Positions 33,549-40,835 of a DNA stretch of 40,835 nt are shown one piece after another. Position numbers and translations under genes: made by a program. Position 1 is the stretch's first letter. Each line of letters starts with the position of its first letter. The stretch lies in the NCBI GenBank assembly GCA_937897645.1, contig CALCNV010000023.1:1-40835 (forward strand), in the 5' to 3' direction. The DNA comes from an uncultured Lysobacteraceae bacterium. GTDB taxonomy: Bacteria > Pseudomonadota > Gammaproteobacteria > Xanthomonadales > Xanthomonadaceae. Below the pieces are notes generated by a model, which saw nothing but the letters and a program-made list of their open reading frames with translations, did no database searches and was not told the origin of the DNA.

Positions 33549-34400
33549 ATGGCGGTAACGACTTCTGCGCCGCCGACGCGGGAACGACGCAAACGCGTCG
33601 TGCCCGGTTTCGGTTTGAGCCTGGGCATCACCGTGACCTGGTTGAGCCTGATCGTGCTGATTCCACTGGCGGGTCTGTTCACCAAGGCCGGAGGGCTGGG
33701 CGTGCAGGGCCTGTGGGACGTATGGACGCAGCCCCGCGTGCTGGCCGCGCTGAAGTTGAGTTTCGGAACGGCGTTCGCAGCGGCGGCCTTCAATGCGGTG
33801 ATGGGTACGCTGGTGGCCTGGGTATTCGTGCGTTACCGCTTTCCCGGCAAGCGCATCTTCGACGCGATGATCGATTTGCCATTTGCATTGCCCACCGCCG
33901 TGGCCGGCATCGCGTTGACAGCGCTGTACGGGCCCTCGGGCTGGATCGGGCAGTGGTTGGACACGGTCGGCATCAAGGTCGCGTACACGCCGCTGGGCAT
34001 CATCGTGGCGCTGGTGTTCGTGGGCTTGCCGTTCGTGGTGCGGGTGTTGCAGCCGGTACTGGCGGAAGTGGAGCGTGAACTGGAAGAGGCCGCCGCGACC
34101 TTGGGCGCGAGCCGCTGGCAGACGGTGAGCCGCGTGGTGTTCCCCGTGTTGTGGCCGGCGGTGCTGGCCGGCTTCGGCCTGGCGTTCGCGCGTGGCGTGG
34201 GTGAATACGGCTCGGTGATCTTCATCGCCGGCAATCTTCCCGGGCTCACGGAGATCGCACCGCTGCTGATCACCTTCCGCCTGGACGAATACGATTATGC
34301 CAGCGCCACCGCCATCGCCCTGGCCATGCTGCTGCTGTCGCTGGTGGTGCTGCTGCTGATCAATACCGTGCAGGCACGGCTGTCGCGGCGGGGACGCTAA
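33549..34400 (+). CDS. cysT: sulfate ABC transporter permease CysT
   Basis: Inner-membrane permease subunit (CysT/CysU), 283 aa, with about six membrane segments, starting after a basic N-terminus. The EAA loop that contacts the ATPase is at EVERELEEAAATLGASRWQTVSRVVFP. The GFGLAFARGVGEYGSVIFIAGN block is characteristic of CysT. It starts 3 nt after sbp stops and ends 1 nt before cysW, so translation is probably coupled through the three genes. Confidence 0.95.
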   Translation: MAVTTSAPPTRERRKRVVPGFGLSLGITVTWLSLIVLIPLAGLFTKAGGLGVQGLWDVWTQPRVLAALKLSFGTAFAAAAFNAVMGTLVAWVFVRYRFPGKRIFDAMIDLPFALPTAVAGIALTALYGPSGWIGQWLDTVGIKVAYTPLGIIVALVFVGLPFVVRVLQPVLAEVERELEEAAATLGASRWQTVSRVVFPVLWPAVLAGFGLAFARGVGEYGSVIFIAGNLPGLTEIAPLLITFRLDEYDYASATAIALAMLLLSLVVLLLINTVQARLSRRGR

Positions 34401-34401
34401 G

Positions 34402-35370
34402 ATGGGCGACGCCATCTCCGCCGTCATCCCCATGACCTACCAGGACGCCCTGATCGAACCTGAAAGCGTGCGAACGCGCCGTACCGCGTCCGCCATCACC
34501 GAGCCGCGCTGGGTGCAGGCGCTGCTGATCCTGGCCGCCTTGGGCTTCCTGTTGGGCTTCCTGCTGCTGCCCTTGCTGCTGGTGTTCGTGGAGGCCTTGC
34601 GCGCAGGCCTGCCGACGTTCGTGTCGGCCATCACCGAAGCGGACACGCTGTCCGCGATTCGCCTGACCTTGCTGGTGACGGCGATCGTGGTGCCCTTGAA
34701 CCTGGTGTTCGGCGTCGCGGCGGCATGGGCGGTGAGCAAGCACGAATTCCCCGGCAAGCGCCTGCTGGTCAGCCTGATCGACTTGCCGTTCGCGGTATCG
34801 CCGGTGGTGGCAGGCCTGGTGTTCGTGCTGATCTTCGGCGCGCAGGGCTGGGCGTGGCCGTTGATCGACGAAGGCTGGCACTTCGCGATTCCGGGGTTGG
34901 GCGAATACACGCTGCAATTGCCCAAGGTGATCTTCGCGGTGCCGGGCATCGTGCTGGCGACGCTGTTCGTCACGTTCCCCTTCATCGCGCGCGAGTTGAT
35001 GCCGTTGATGGAGCAGCAGGGCACGGACGAGGAACTCGCCGCGTTGAGCCTGGGTGCAAGCGGTTGGCAGACGTTCTGGCGCGTCACCGTTCCCAACATC
35101 CGCTGGGCGCTGCTGTATGGCGTGTTGCTGTGCAGTGCGCGCGCGATGGGGGAGTTCGGCGCGGTTTCGGTGGTGTCCGGCCACATCCGCGGCCGCACCA
35201 ACACGCTGCCATTGCACGTGGAAGTCCTCTACAACGATATTTCCGGCAGCTACAGCGCTGCCTTCGCGGTGGCTTCACTGCTTGCGCTCAGCGCGCTGGT
35301 CACCCTGGTGCTGAAGGCCTACCTGGAATGGCGGCACGGCGACGCGCTGGCGGCCAACCATCGGCATTGA
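34402..35370 (+). CDS. cysW: sulfate ABC transporter permease CysW
   Basis: Second inner-membrane permease of the sulfate importer, 322 aa, pairing with CysT. The EAA loop is TDEELAALSLGASGWQTFWRVTVP and the CysW-type block ARAMGEFGAVSVVSGHIRGRTNTLPLHVE follows. The ATG at 34402 is 1 nt after the cysT stop; an internal ATG (34432, MTYQDALIEP) could also serve and would remove 10 residues. The C-terminus (LEWRHGDALAANHRH) is close to the usual end. The cysA gene follows only after a 152-nt AT-rich gap. Confidence 0.94.
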   Translation: MGDAISAVIPMTYQDALIEPESVRTRRTASAITEPRWVQALLILAALGFLLGFLLLPLLLVFVEALRAGLPTFVSAITEADTLSAIRLTLLVTAIVVPLNLVFGVAAAWAVSKHEFPGKRLLVSLIDLPFAVSPVVAGLVFVLIFGAQGWAWPLIDEGWHFAIPGLGEYTLQLPKVIFAVPGIVLATLFVTFPFIARELMPLMEQQGTDEELAALSLGASGWQTFWRVTVPNIRWALLYGVLLCSARAMGEFGAVSVVSGHIRGRTNTLPLHVEVLYNDISGSYSAAFAVASLLALSALVTLVLKAYLEWRHGDALAANHRH

Positions 35371-35422
35371 ATCTTGAAGTAAAGCTTTTTTTGACGCAGA
35401 TAAAATCTGAAAAATGCAGATG

Positions 35423-35446
35423 GAAAGCAAATCATCCTTTGCTTTC
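35423..35446 (+). other. 9-bp hairpin in the AT-rich cysW-cysA gap
   Basis: GAAAGCAAA at 35423-35431 pairs with TTTGCTTTC at 35438-35446, with a 6-nt loop, followed by TTCTTGATG. It lies in a 152-nt, unusually AT-rich gap (35371-35522). It may be a partial terminator or processing site; the stem is AT-rich and modest. Confidence 0.45.
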
Positions 35447-35522
35447 TTCTTGATGCGCTCTCATCCGCTTTGATCCGTGTCCAAATATTTTTTTGCCGTT
35501 GTTGAAAGTGCAGGAATAAACC

Positions 35523-36566
35523 ATGACCATCAAGATCGAACATGTCAGCAAGCGCTTCGGCGAATTCGCCGCGCTGGACGACATCAGCCTCAACGTGCGG
35601 CAGGGCGAGCTGCTGGCGTTGCTGGGGCCGTCGGGTTCGGGCAAGACCACGTTGTTGCGGGTGATCGCCGGCCTGGAGCATGCCGACACCGGCCGCGTGC
35701 TGCTGGCGGGCGAGGATGCCTCCCACCTCAGCGTGCAGGAGCGCAAGGTCGGGTTCGTGTTCCAGCATTACGCCTTGTTCCGGCACATGAACGTGCGCGA
35801 CAACATCGCCTTCGGCCTGCGCGTGCGCCGTGGCGAGGCACGCTGGCCGGACGCGCGCATCCGCGAACGGGTGACCGAACTGCTGTCGCTGGTGCAACTG
35901 GATGGATTGGAGTCGCGCTTTCCTTCGCAGCTCTCTGGCGGCCAGCGCCAGCGCGTGGCCCTGGCGCGTGCGCTGGCCATCGAACCGCGCGTGCTGCTGC
36001 TGGACGAACCCTTCGGTGCGCTGGATGCACAGGTGCGCCGCGACCTGCGCCGCTGGCTGCGCGAGCTGCACGACCGCACCGGACTGACCACGGTGTTCGT
36101 CACCCACGACCAGGAAGAGGCGCTGGAGCTTGCGGACCGGGTGGCGATCCTCAACAAGGGGCGCATCGAACAACTGGGCAGTCCGGCGGAAACCTACGAC
36201 GATCCCGCCAGCCCGTTCGTGTATTCCTTCGTGGGTGCGGTGAACCGTTTGCCGGGCGAGTGGCGTGATGGCCGCCTGCAAGTCGCCGGGCAGGACGTGG
36301 CCACGCCCGGCAAGCCGCAGGGGCAGGGCGCGGTGGAGTTGTACGTCCGCCCCGAGCACCTGCAACTGAGCGACGCCCCGCATGCCTGGCCGGCGACCGT
36401 ATTGGGTAGCCAGCGCAGCGGGCCGCGGCAGCGGCTGTGGGCGCGGTTGCACGCGGGCAGTGCCGAAGTGGAGGTCGAACTGCCTGCAGGCGTGGATGCC
36501 CCCGTCCTCGCGGCAGGGGCAGAAGTGAGGCTGGCGCCGAGCCGCTTCGGGCTTTTCCAGGCCTGA
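35523..36566 (+). CDS. cysA: sulfate/thiosulfate ABC transporter ATP-binding protein
   Basis: ATPase of the sulfate importer, 347 aa. Walker A is GPSGSGKTT at 35-43, the signature LSGGQ at 137-141 (LSGGQRQRVALARAL), Walker B VLLLDEPFGALD and the switch histidine in VFVTHDQEEAL. The C-terminal part from about residue 240 is a TOBE-like regulatory domain (ELYVRPEHLQL and onward). The N-terminus MTIKIEHVSKRFGEFAALDDI is the CysA type. AGGA precedes the ATG at 35523. Genes cysT and cysW lie upstream, separated by a 152-nt gap that could carry its own promoter or a processing site. Confidence 0.96.
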   Translation: MTIKIEHVSKRFGEFAALDDISLNVRQGELLALLGPSGSGKTTLLRVIAGLEHADTGRVLLAGEDASHLSVQERKVGFVFQHYALFRHMNVRDNIAFGLRVRRGEARWPDARIRERVTELLSLVQLDGLESRFPSQLSGGQRQRVALARALAIEPRVLLLDEPFGALDAQVRRDLRRWLRELHDRTGLTTVFVTHDQEEALELADRVAILNKGRIEQLGSPAETYDDPASPFVYSFVGAVNRLPGEWRDGRLQVAGQDVATPGKPQGQGAVELYVRPEHLQLSDAPHAWPATVLGSQRSGPRQRLWARLHAGSAEVEVELPAGVDAPVLAAGAEVRLAPSRFGLFQA

Positions 36567-36655
36567 GTGGCCGCCGTTCCAGCGGGACCTGGCGCCATTG
36601 GTTTCAGGCGTTACCAAGTCGAAGCATATTTATGTGAACTTTATGGGTCAGGCAC

Positions 36656-36684
36656 TTGACGGGGCCAATGCTGCGTCGCAATAT
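36656..36684 (+). promoter_or_regulatory. weak candidate promoter of the TorF-type porin gene
   Basis: TTGACG at 36656-36661 is a good -35 match, and CAATAT at 36679-36684 is a poor -10 match at 17-nt spacing. It lies in a 211-nt gap upstream of a gene that follows the cysA stop. Included only as a lead. Confidence 0.3.
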
Positions 36685-36777
36685 CGGCTGGGTTAAAAAA
36701 CTGTAAAGACGTGATGACGGTGTCCCCCGAGACCCGTTGCGCACCCACACCAGCCCACCCCATTGAGGAGAACCCGG

Positions 36778-37503
36778 ATGAAGCCAGTCAAGCTCAGTTT
36801 TGCCGTTGCACTCGTTCTGGCAGCCATGCCGCTCGTGTCGTTCGCACAGGATGCAGTGGTTGTCGAAGAAGAAGCCGAATCCCCGTTCAGCTGGTCCGTC
36901 GCCGCCACCTCCGACTACGTGTTCCGTGGCGCGTCGCAGACCGACGAAAGCCCCGCCTTGCAGGCCGGCTTCACCTACACCGCACCGGCTGGTTTCTACG
37001 CCGGTGCGTGGGCATCCAACGTCGACTTCGGCGATGGCGGCCCCGATGCCGAACTGGATACCTACATCGGCTACAACACCGACCTGGGCGGTGATGATTT
37101 CGTGAACCTTGACGTCATGTTGAACCGCTACAACTACCTCGGGGGCAATGGCAGCGACCTGGCCTACAACGAGCTGATCACCAAGTTGACGTTCGCGGGT
37201 GCGGTGAGCGTCACTGCCGGCTATACGAACGACGTATGGGCCAGCGGCGAGGACGGTTGGTACTTCGGCGTGGGTGGCAGCCTTGACCTGGGCAATGACT
37301 ACACCCTCAGCGCAAATGTCGGCCAGAGCCTGTTCGACAGCAGCGTCGCACGCGACTACACCGACTTCGGCGTGAGCCTGGGCAAATCCTGGGGCGATTT
37401 CAGCGCCAGCCTGGGTTACGTGGGCACCAACCGCGATGGCACCGCCAATTTCGGCGAGCTGGGCGATGACCGCGCCGTGCTGACTCTGACCTACGCACGC
37501 TAA
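36778..37503 (+). CDS. TorF-family putative porin
   Basis: Predicted outer membrane beta-barrel of 241 aa, of the group named TorF-family putative porin (TIGR02001-like). The signal peptide is MKPVKLSFAVALVLAAMPLVSFAQ; the mature protein starts with acidic residues and then WSVAATSDYVFRGASQTDESPALQAGF, the family hallmark. The strands alternate aromatic and glycine residues to the end, LTLTYAR. GAGGAG at 36765-36770 gives a strong ribosome-binding site for the ATG at 36778. The transported solute is unknown. A bidirectional terminator separates it from the convergent tdh. Confidence 0.88.
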   Translation: MKPVKLSFAVALVLAAMPLVSFAQDAVVVEEEAESPFSWSVAATSDYVFRGASQTDESPALQAGFTYTAPAGFYAGAWASNVDFGDGGPDAELDTYIGYNTDLGGDDFVNLDVMLNRYNYLGGNGSDLAYNELITKLTFAGAVSVTAGYTNDVWASGEDGWYFGVGGSLDLGNDYTLSANVGQSLFDSSVARDYTDFGVSLGKSWGDFSASLGYVGTNRDGTANFGELGDDRAVLTLTYAR

Positions 37504-37520
37504 GTAATATTCGAGTTACA

Positions 37521-37550
37521 AAAAAAGGGCGCCGCAAGGCGCCCTTTCTT
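37521..37550. terminator. bidirectional intrinsic terminator between TorF-type gene and tdh
   Basis: A 10-bp stem, 37524-37533 with 37538-37547, with a GCAA loop. It is flanked by six As on the left and TTTCTT on the right, so it works in both directions, better for tdh on the minus strand. It separates convergent genes. Confidence 0.92.
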
Positions 37551-37567
37551 GTTGCCGATGCTGTCGC

Positions 37568-38602
37568 TCAATTCCAGCTCAAGACCACCTTGCCCGCCTT
37601 GCCTGCTTCCATCAGGTCGAAGCCTTTCTGGAAATCGTCGATGTGCAGCTGGTGGGTCAGCACCTTGCCCAGAGGGAAACCACCCAGCACCAGTTGCGTC
37701 ATCTTGTACCAGGTCTCGTACATCTTGCGCCCGTAGATGCCCTGCACGGTCAGGCCCTTGAAGATGATGCGGTCCCAGTCCACGCCCGCGCCCTTGGGCA
37801 GGATGCCCAGCAGCGCGATCTTGCCGCCGTGGTACATGCAATCCAGCATGTCGTTGAACGCGGTCGGGTTTCCGCTCATCTCCAGGCCCACGTCGAAGCC
37901 TTCCATGTGCAGGTCGGCCATGACCTCCTTCAGCGACTGCTTGGCCACGTTGACCACGCGCGTCGCGCCCATGTCGGCCGCCAGCTTCAGGCGGAAATCA
38001 TTGACGTCGGTGACCACCACGTTGCGTGCGCCGATGTGCTTGCAGATGCCGGCGGCGATCACGCCGATGGGGCCGGCGCCGGTGATCAGCACGTCTTCGC
38101 CGACCACGTCGAATTCCAGTGCGCAATGCGCGGCGTTGCCGTAGGGGTCGAAGAACGCCGCCAGTTCGCTGGGAATCTGGTCGGGGATCGGCCACAGGTT
38201 GCTGGCCGGCATGGTCATGTATTCGGCAAAGGCACCATTGCGGTTCACGCCGATGCCCACGGTGTTGGGACACAGGTGCGGGCGGCCGCCACGGCAGTTG
38301 CGGCAATGGCCGCAGACGATATGGCCCTCGGCCGACACGCGTTGGCCCACGGCATACCCGGTGACGGCGGACCCCAGCTCGGCGATGCGGCCCACGAATT
38401 CATGGCCGATGGTCAGGCCGGGCTGGATGGTGCGCTGGCTCCAGTCATCCCACAGGTAGATGTGCAGGTCGGTGCCGCAGATGGCGGTCTTCTCCAGCTT
38501 CACCAGCACCTCGTTGGGGCCGGGCTGGGGAACCGGCACCTGTTCCATCCAGATGCCCTTGCCAGCTTCGCGCTTGACCAGCGCTTTCATCAGTTGCGCC
38601 AT
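37568..38602 (-). CDS. tdh: L-threonine 3-dehydrogenase
   Basis: Zinc enzyme that oxidises threonine to 2-amino-3-oxobutyrate with NAD, the substrate of Kbl. It is 344 aa, with catalytic-zinc motif CGTDLHIY and IGHEFVG, the structural-zinc cysteines in CGHCRNCRGGRPHLC, and the Rossmann motif VLITGAGPIGVIAAG. The sequence agrees with E. coli Tdh almost throughout. Start 38602 (MAQLMKALVK) is used; an internal ATG at 38590 corresponds to the E. coli start and would give 340 aa. A perfect TATAAT lies upstream at 38635-38640. Its partner kbl lies about 6.7 kb away, on the same strand but in a separate unit. Confidence 0.96.
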   Translation of the reverse strand: MAQLMKALVKREAGKGIWMEQVPVPQPGPNEVLVKLEKTAICGTDLHIYLWDDWSQRTIQPGLTIGHEFVGRIAELGSAVTGYAVGQRVSAEGHIVCGHCRNCRGGRPHLCPNTVGIGVNRNGAFAEYMTMPASNLWPIPDQIPSELAAFFDPYGNAAHCALEFDVVGEDVLITGAGPIGVIAAGICKHIGARNVVVTDVNDFRLKLAADMGATRVVNVAKQSLKEVMADLHMEGFDVGLEMSGNPTAFNDMLDCMYHGGKIALLGILPKGAGVDWDRIIFKGLTVQGIYGRKMYETWYKMTQLVLGGFPLGKVLTHQLHIDDFQKGFDLMEAGKAGKVVLSWN

Positions 38603-38634
38603 GACGGTGCAGGTCCATGCCAGAGAGGGCGCGA

Positions 38635-38640
38635 ATTATA
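38635..38640 (-). promoter_or_regulatory. candidate -10 box for tdh
   Basis: Minus-strand TATAAT, a perfect -10 hexamer, 33 nt before the tdh start, implying a leader of about 26 nt. No convincing -35 hexamer is seen 16-18 nt upstream. On the plus strand TATCAT at 38702-38707 could be the -10 of the divergent phosphatase gene. Confidence 0.5.
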
Positions 38641-38766
38641 CGCCGGCACCGATGACGGCCCGTTTAGGCGATCCGGAACAGGGAGGATGCATCCGGCGCG
38701 GTATCATTCGGCCCCTGTCGCCGTGCCGCTGGCCAGCGACCCGACTACCCCCATTGGATCCACCCC

Positions 38767-39411
38767 ATGCGCATCCTGCTTGCCCGTCACGGTGAAACAC
38801 CGTGGAACGCCGAAGGCCGTTACCAGGGCCAGATCGATATCCCCCTGTCGCCGGTCGGCGAGTCCCAGGCCACGGCCCTGGGCAAGCGCCTGCAGGAAGT
38901 GGACATCACCCGCGCCGTGGCATCCCCGCTGTCGCGCGCGCGCCGCACCGCGGAGCTCGCGCTGGGTGAAGCACGCGTACCCATCCTGACCTTCGAGCCC
39001 GACCTGCAGGAAATCGCCCACGGCGAGTGGGAAGGCCTGCTGGCCAGTGAGATCCACGAGAAGGATCCGGCCCGCCTAAGCGCATGGCGCGAAGAACCCG
39101 ATACCGTGCTGATGCCGGGCGGTGAATCGCTGCGCCAAGTGCTGGATCGCTCCTGGCAGGGCCTGTCGCGGGCTGCGGACGGTTTGGGCGATGCCGACAC
39201 CTTGCTGGTTGTCGCACACGATGCGGTCAACCGCGTGATCCTGTGCCGCATCCTCGGCCTGCCGCTGTCCAAGCTGTGGAGCTTCCGCCAGGCCCCGACC
39301 ACGCTCAACCTGCTGGAAGGCCCCGACGTGGACCACCTGGAAATCGTCCGCCTCAACGATTGCGCGCACCACACGCCGTTCTTTGGCGAAGCGGTGCATC
39401 GGGCGCTGTAG
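38767..39411 (+). CDS. histidine phosphatase family protein
   Basis: Phosphoglycerate-mutase-like phosphatase of 214 aa. The phosphohistidine motif is LLARHGETPWN with His8; the second catalytic histidine is His151 in VVAHDAV, and the conserved Glu sits in EIAHGEWEG. Such proteins act on small phosphorylated metabolites such as alpha-ribazole phosphate (CobC) or sugar phosphates; no cobalamin genes are near, so the substrate is unknown. It precedes a TonB-C-type gene and folC, with a gap of 38 nt. Confidence 0.9.
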   Translation: MRILLARHGETPWNAEGRYQGQIDIPLSPVGESQATALGKRLQEVDITRAVASPLSRARRTAELALGEARVPILTFEPDLQEIAHGEWEGLLASEIHEKDPARLSAWREEPDTVLMPGGESLRQVLDRSWQGLSRAADGLGDADTLLVVAHDAVNRVILCRILGLPLSKLWSFRQAPTTLNLLEGPDVDHLEIVRLNDCAHHTPFFGEAVHRAL

Positions 39412-39449
39412 AGATTGCGATTTGGGCTCAATCCCATGGAAACGGGGGC

Positions 39450-40298
39450 ATGAAGTTGGCAAGTCAATTCAAGGCGCTGTTGCAGGCTGTTTTGTGGCTG
39501 GTTGGTGCAAACGCCATTGCTGCCGAGGTGCCGTCGTCGTCAACGCCAAGCACGCAGGCATTTGTAATCCCAGATCAGGATGTGTCGGCATTGGATATGG
39601 CAATGCCGCGTTACCCAAGCGCAGAAGGCTGGCGAGGCGTAGGTGGTGAGGTGGTCATGATCATCACGGTCAGTGCCGCTGGCTTGCCAGAACACGTGCA
39701 GATCGAAAAATCATCCGGCATCGCCGGCCTGGACAATGCAGCCGTGGAGGGTGCCCAAGCCTGGCGCTTTATTCCGGCGCATCTGCAGGGCAAACCTGTG
39801 CCTGCGCGCGTGCGGGTGCCGGTCAGGTTCGAAATTCCCGCTATGTATGCGCTGGACCGCGTCACCGGTCGGCCCCGGGATATTCATTTTGAAGCACGTC
39901 GGGCGGGACTTGCAGTAGCCCCTTCACTGGATGAAGCGGGTGACATTCCCGGTTTTGTTCCCGATATGTATCCGATCGGGGTTGAATCGGTGGCGGCAGG
40001 TAGAGCATTGGTTGAGCGTTACGGCAATCGCGAAGGCGATGTGTCACTCGGGGTGTTGTTCAGCTACACCTTGCGCGATGAAGAGGGAATGAGCCTCTGG
40101 TATATCGGCATTCCACCCAAGTATCCACCGGTGGTAGTGCGCCGGAGATTGGTTGGGAACGATGTGCAGAGTTGGTATGTGACCAGTATTTTGTGCGAGG
40201 CTCAGGCAGAGACTTGCAAGAAATTCGAGAACTCTCTGCGTTCATCGACCCAGAAGAAGCTTCCGCCACTTCCAGTCCTGCCTGCGTTGAATAACTGA
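39450..40298 (+). CDS. secreted protein with TonB C-terminal domain
   Basis: Predicted exported protein, 282 aa. The start MKLASQFKALLQAVLWLVGANAIAAE is a signal peptide or anchor. Residues about 50-130 form a TonB C-terminal domain: PRYPSAEGWRGVGGEVVMIITVSAAGLPEHVQIEKSSG, then LDNAAVEGAQAWRFIPA, with the AWRFxPA pattern typical of these domains. The proline-rich spacer of a true energy transducer is missing and the C-terminal half is not recognised. It lies 2 nt before folC; I see no functional link to folate. The region is a little AT-richer than the flanks. Confidence 0.78.
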   Translation: MKLASQFKALLQAVLWLVGANAIAAEVPSSSTPSTQAFVIPDQDVSALDMAMPRYPSAEGWRGVGGEVVMIITVSAAGLPEHVQIEKSSGIAGLDNAAVEGAQAWRFIPAHLQGKPVPARVRVPVRFEIPAMYALDRVTGRPRDIHFEARRAGLAVAPSLDEAGDIPGFVPDMYPIGVESVAAGRALVERYGNREGDVSLGVLFSYTLRDEEGMSLWYIGIPPKYPPVVVRRRLVGNDVQSWYVTSILCEAQAETCKKFENSLRSSTQKKLPPLPVLPALNN

Positions 40299-40300
40299 GC

Positions 40301-40835
40301 ATGAGCTGCGCACCGCACTTGCCTTTGTTCGAATGGCTCGGTTACATCGAGCAGCAGCACCCCAAGTCGATCGAACTCGGCCTGGAGCGCGTGCGTGAAG
40401 TCGCTGGTCGGCTTTCACTCGAAAAGCCAGCGAAGCACGTCATCACCGTTGGCGGCACCAACGGCAAGGGCTCCACGGTGGCCTTTATCGAAGCCATCGC
40501 CCGTGCGGCGGGACTCAAGGTAGGCACGTACACGTCGCCGCATTTACAGCGGTACAACGAGCGCGTACGGATTGATGGCGAAGAATCCAGTGACGCGCAG
40601 CTGGTTTCCGCATTTGAAGCAGTGGAAGCGGCGCGGCTGAGCCCCTCTCCCGCCGGGAGAGGGGTTGGGGTGAGGGTGCGGCGGAGCCCTGATGGTTCAG
40701 ACGTCCATGCTTCCACCGCACCCTCATCCGGCGCTTCGCGCCACCTTCTCCCAGAGGGAGAAGGGACAGCCACACCATTGACCTACTTCGAATTCGGCAC
40801 GCTCGCCGCGCTCTGGCTGTTCCAGCAATCCGATC
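40301..40835 (+). CDS. folC: dihydrofolate/folylpolyglutamate synthase, 5' part, with in-frame repeat insertion
   Basis: Start of the bifunctional enzyme that makes dihydrofolate from dihydropteroate and adds glutamates to folate; the gene runs off the window. The 178 visible residues align with FolC: LFEWLGYIEQQHPKSIELGLERV, the P loop VGGTNGKGST, TSPHLQRYNERVRIDG and TYFEFGTLAALWLFQQ. Between EAAR and LTYFEF (about codons 113-160) about 47 residues appear where E. coli has 4 (GDIS). This insert is encoded by a palindromic repeat and is rich in Arg, Ser, Pro and Gly. The frame is preserved through it. The ATG at 40301 is 2 nt after the upstream stop. Confidence 0.92.
   Translation, partial: MSCAPHLPLFEWLGYIEQQHPKSIELGLERVREVAGRLSLEKPAKHVITVGGTNGKGSTVAFIEAIARAAGLKVGTYTSPHLQRYNERVRIDGEESSDAQLVSAFEAVEAARLSPSPAGRGVGVRVRRSPDGSDVHASTAPSSGASRHLLPEGEGTATPLTYFEFGTLAALWLFQQSD
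40642..40765. repeat. palindromic repeat element inside folC
   Basis: Three stems: 40642-40651 with 40655-40664 (CCCCTCTCCC / GGGAGAGGGG, loop GCC); 40671-40681 with 40716-40726 (11 bp, around TGAGGGTGCGG / CCGCACCCTCA); and 40744-40752 with 40756-40764 (CCTTCTCCC / GGGAGAAGG, loop AGA). The CCCTCTCCC...GGGGTGAGGG and CCCTCATCC...CTTCTCCC units are a widespread intergenic repeat in proteobacteria. Here it is coding and open in the folC frame, adding about 43 residues. Confidence 0.9.

Noticed and set aside
32481..34433. 650-codon minus-strand open frame opposite sbp and cysT
   Set aside because: Repetitive His/Gln/Arg-rich sequence without a domain; the opposite-strand genes are certain.
37643..38989. 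448-codon plus-strand open frame opposite tdh
   Set aside because: Antisense to a highly conserved enzyme, Val/His/Asp-rich shadow, and it runs into the phosphatase gene.

Overview
The window is a chromosomal segment of a GC-rich gammaproteobacterium. Gene content and dispersed repeats fit the Xanthomonadaceae (Lysobacteraceae): a plant-type (class II) DAHP synthase, the prpB-prpC-acnD-prpF methylcitrate cluster, an OprP-like porin heading a sulfate ABC transporter operon, and several families of palindromic intergenic repeats. I cannot name the genus. I recognise no prophage, insertion sequence, CRISPR array, rRNA or tRNA. It looks like core genome with a few accessory spots.

Layout. 1-824: end of rpoA, then rplQ and a strong terminator. 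1050-3010: dsbB and class II DAHP synthase. 3000-8010 (minus): typA, a DUF2127 membrane protein, a lipoprotein amidase, and two small AT-richer unknown genes (a lipoprotein and a TonB-C-like secreted protein), closely spaced. 8228-11220: ppiB, a class I aminotransferase and mdh, separated by palindromic repeats. 11323-12303: an unknown membrane protein. 12300-19818: propionate catabolism, with a DNA-binding-domain/citrate-synthase fusion divergent from prpB-prpC-acnD-prpF. 20071-25766 (minus): gstA, a SleB-type hydrolase, fadH, a zinc-type alcohol dehydrogenase-like protein and a YgiD-type dioxygenase. 26459-28996: an OmpA-family protein, a small secreted protein and an RsuA-type pseudouridine synthase. 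28993-30880 (minus): kbl followed by an LssY-C-like gene. 31055-36566: porin-sbp-cysT-cysW-cysA. 36778-37503: a TorF-type putative porin. 37568-38602 (minus): tdh, which completes with Kbl the threonine-to-glycine route from a separate locus. 38767-end: a histidine phosphatase, a TonB-C protein and the start of folC.

Functional links. PrpC, AcnD, PrpF and PrpB turn propionyl-CoA and oxaloacetate into pyruvate and succinate. Mdh supplies oxaloacetate. FadH serves degradation of unsaturated fatty acids. Tdh and Kbl convert threonine to glycine and acetyl-CoA. The sulfate operon feeds cysteine synthesis.

The most interesting points are: (1) the HTH-citrate synthase fusion facing the prp genes, with tandem TTGATCAA palindromes in the shared promoter region, a candidate metabolite-sensing regulator; (2) a dispersed palindromic repeat inserted in frame inside folC; (3) two copies of one large palindromic repeat in opposite orientation on either side of prpF; and (4) three convergent gene pairs that overlap at their stop codons and so have no room for ordinary terminators.
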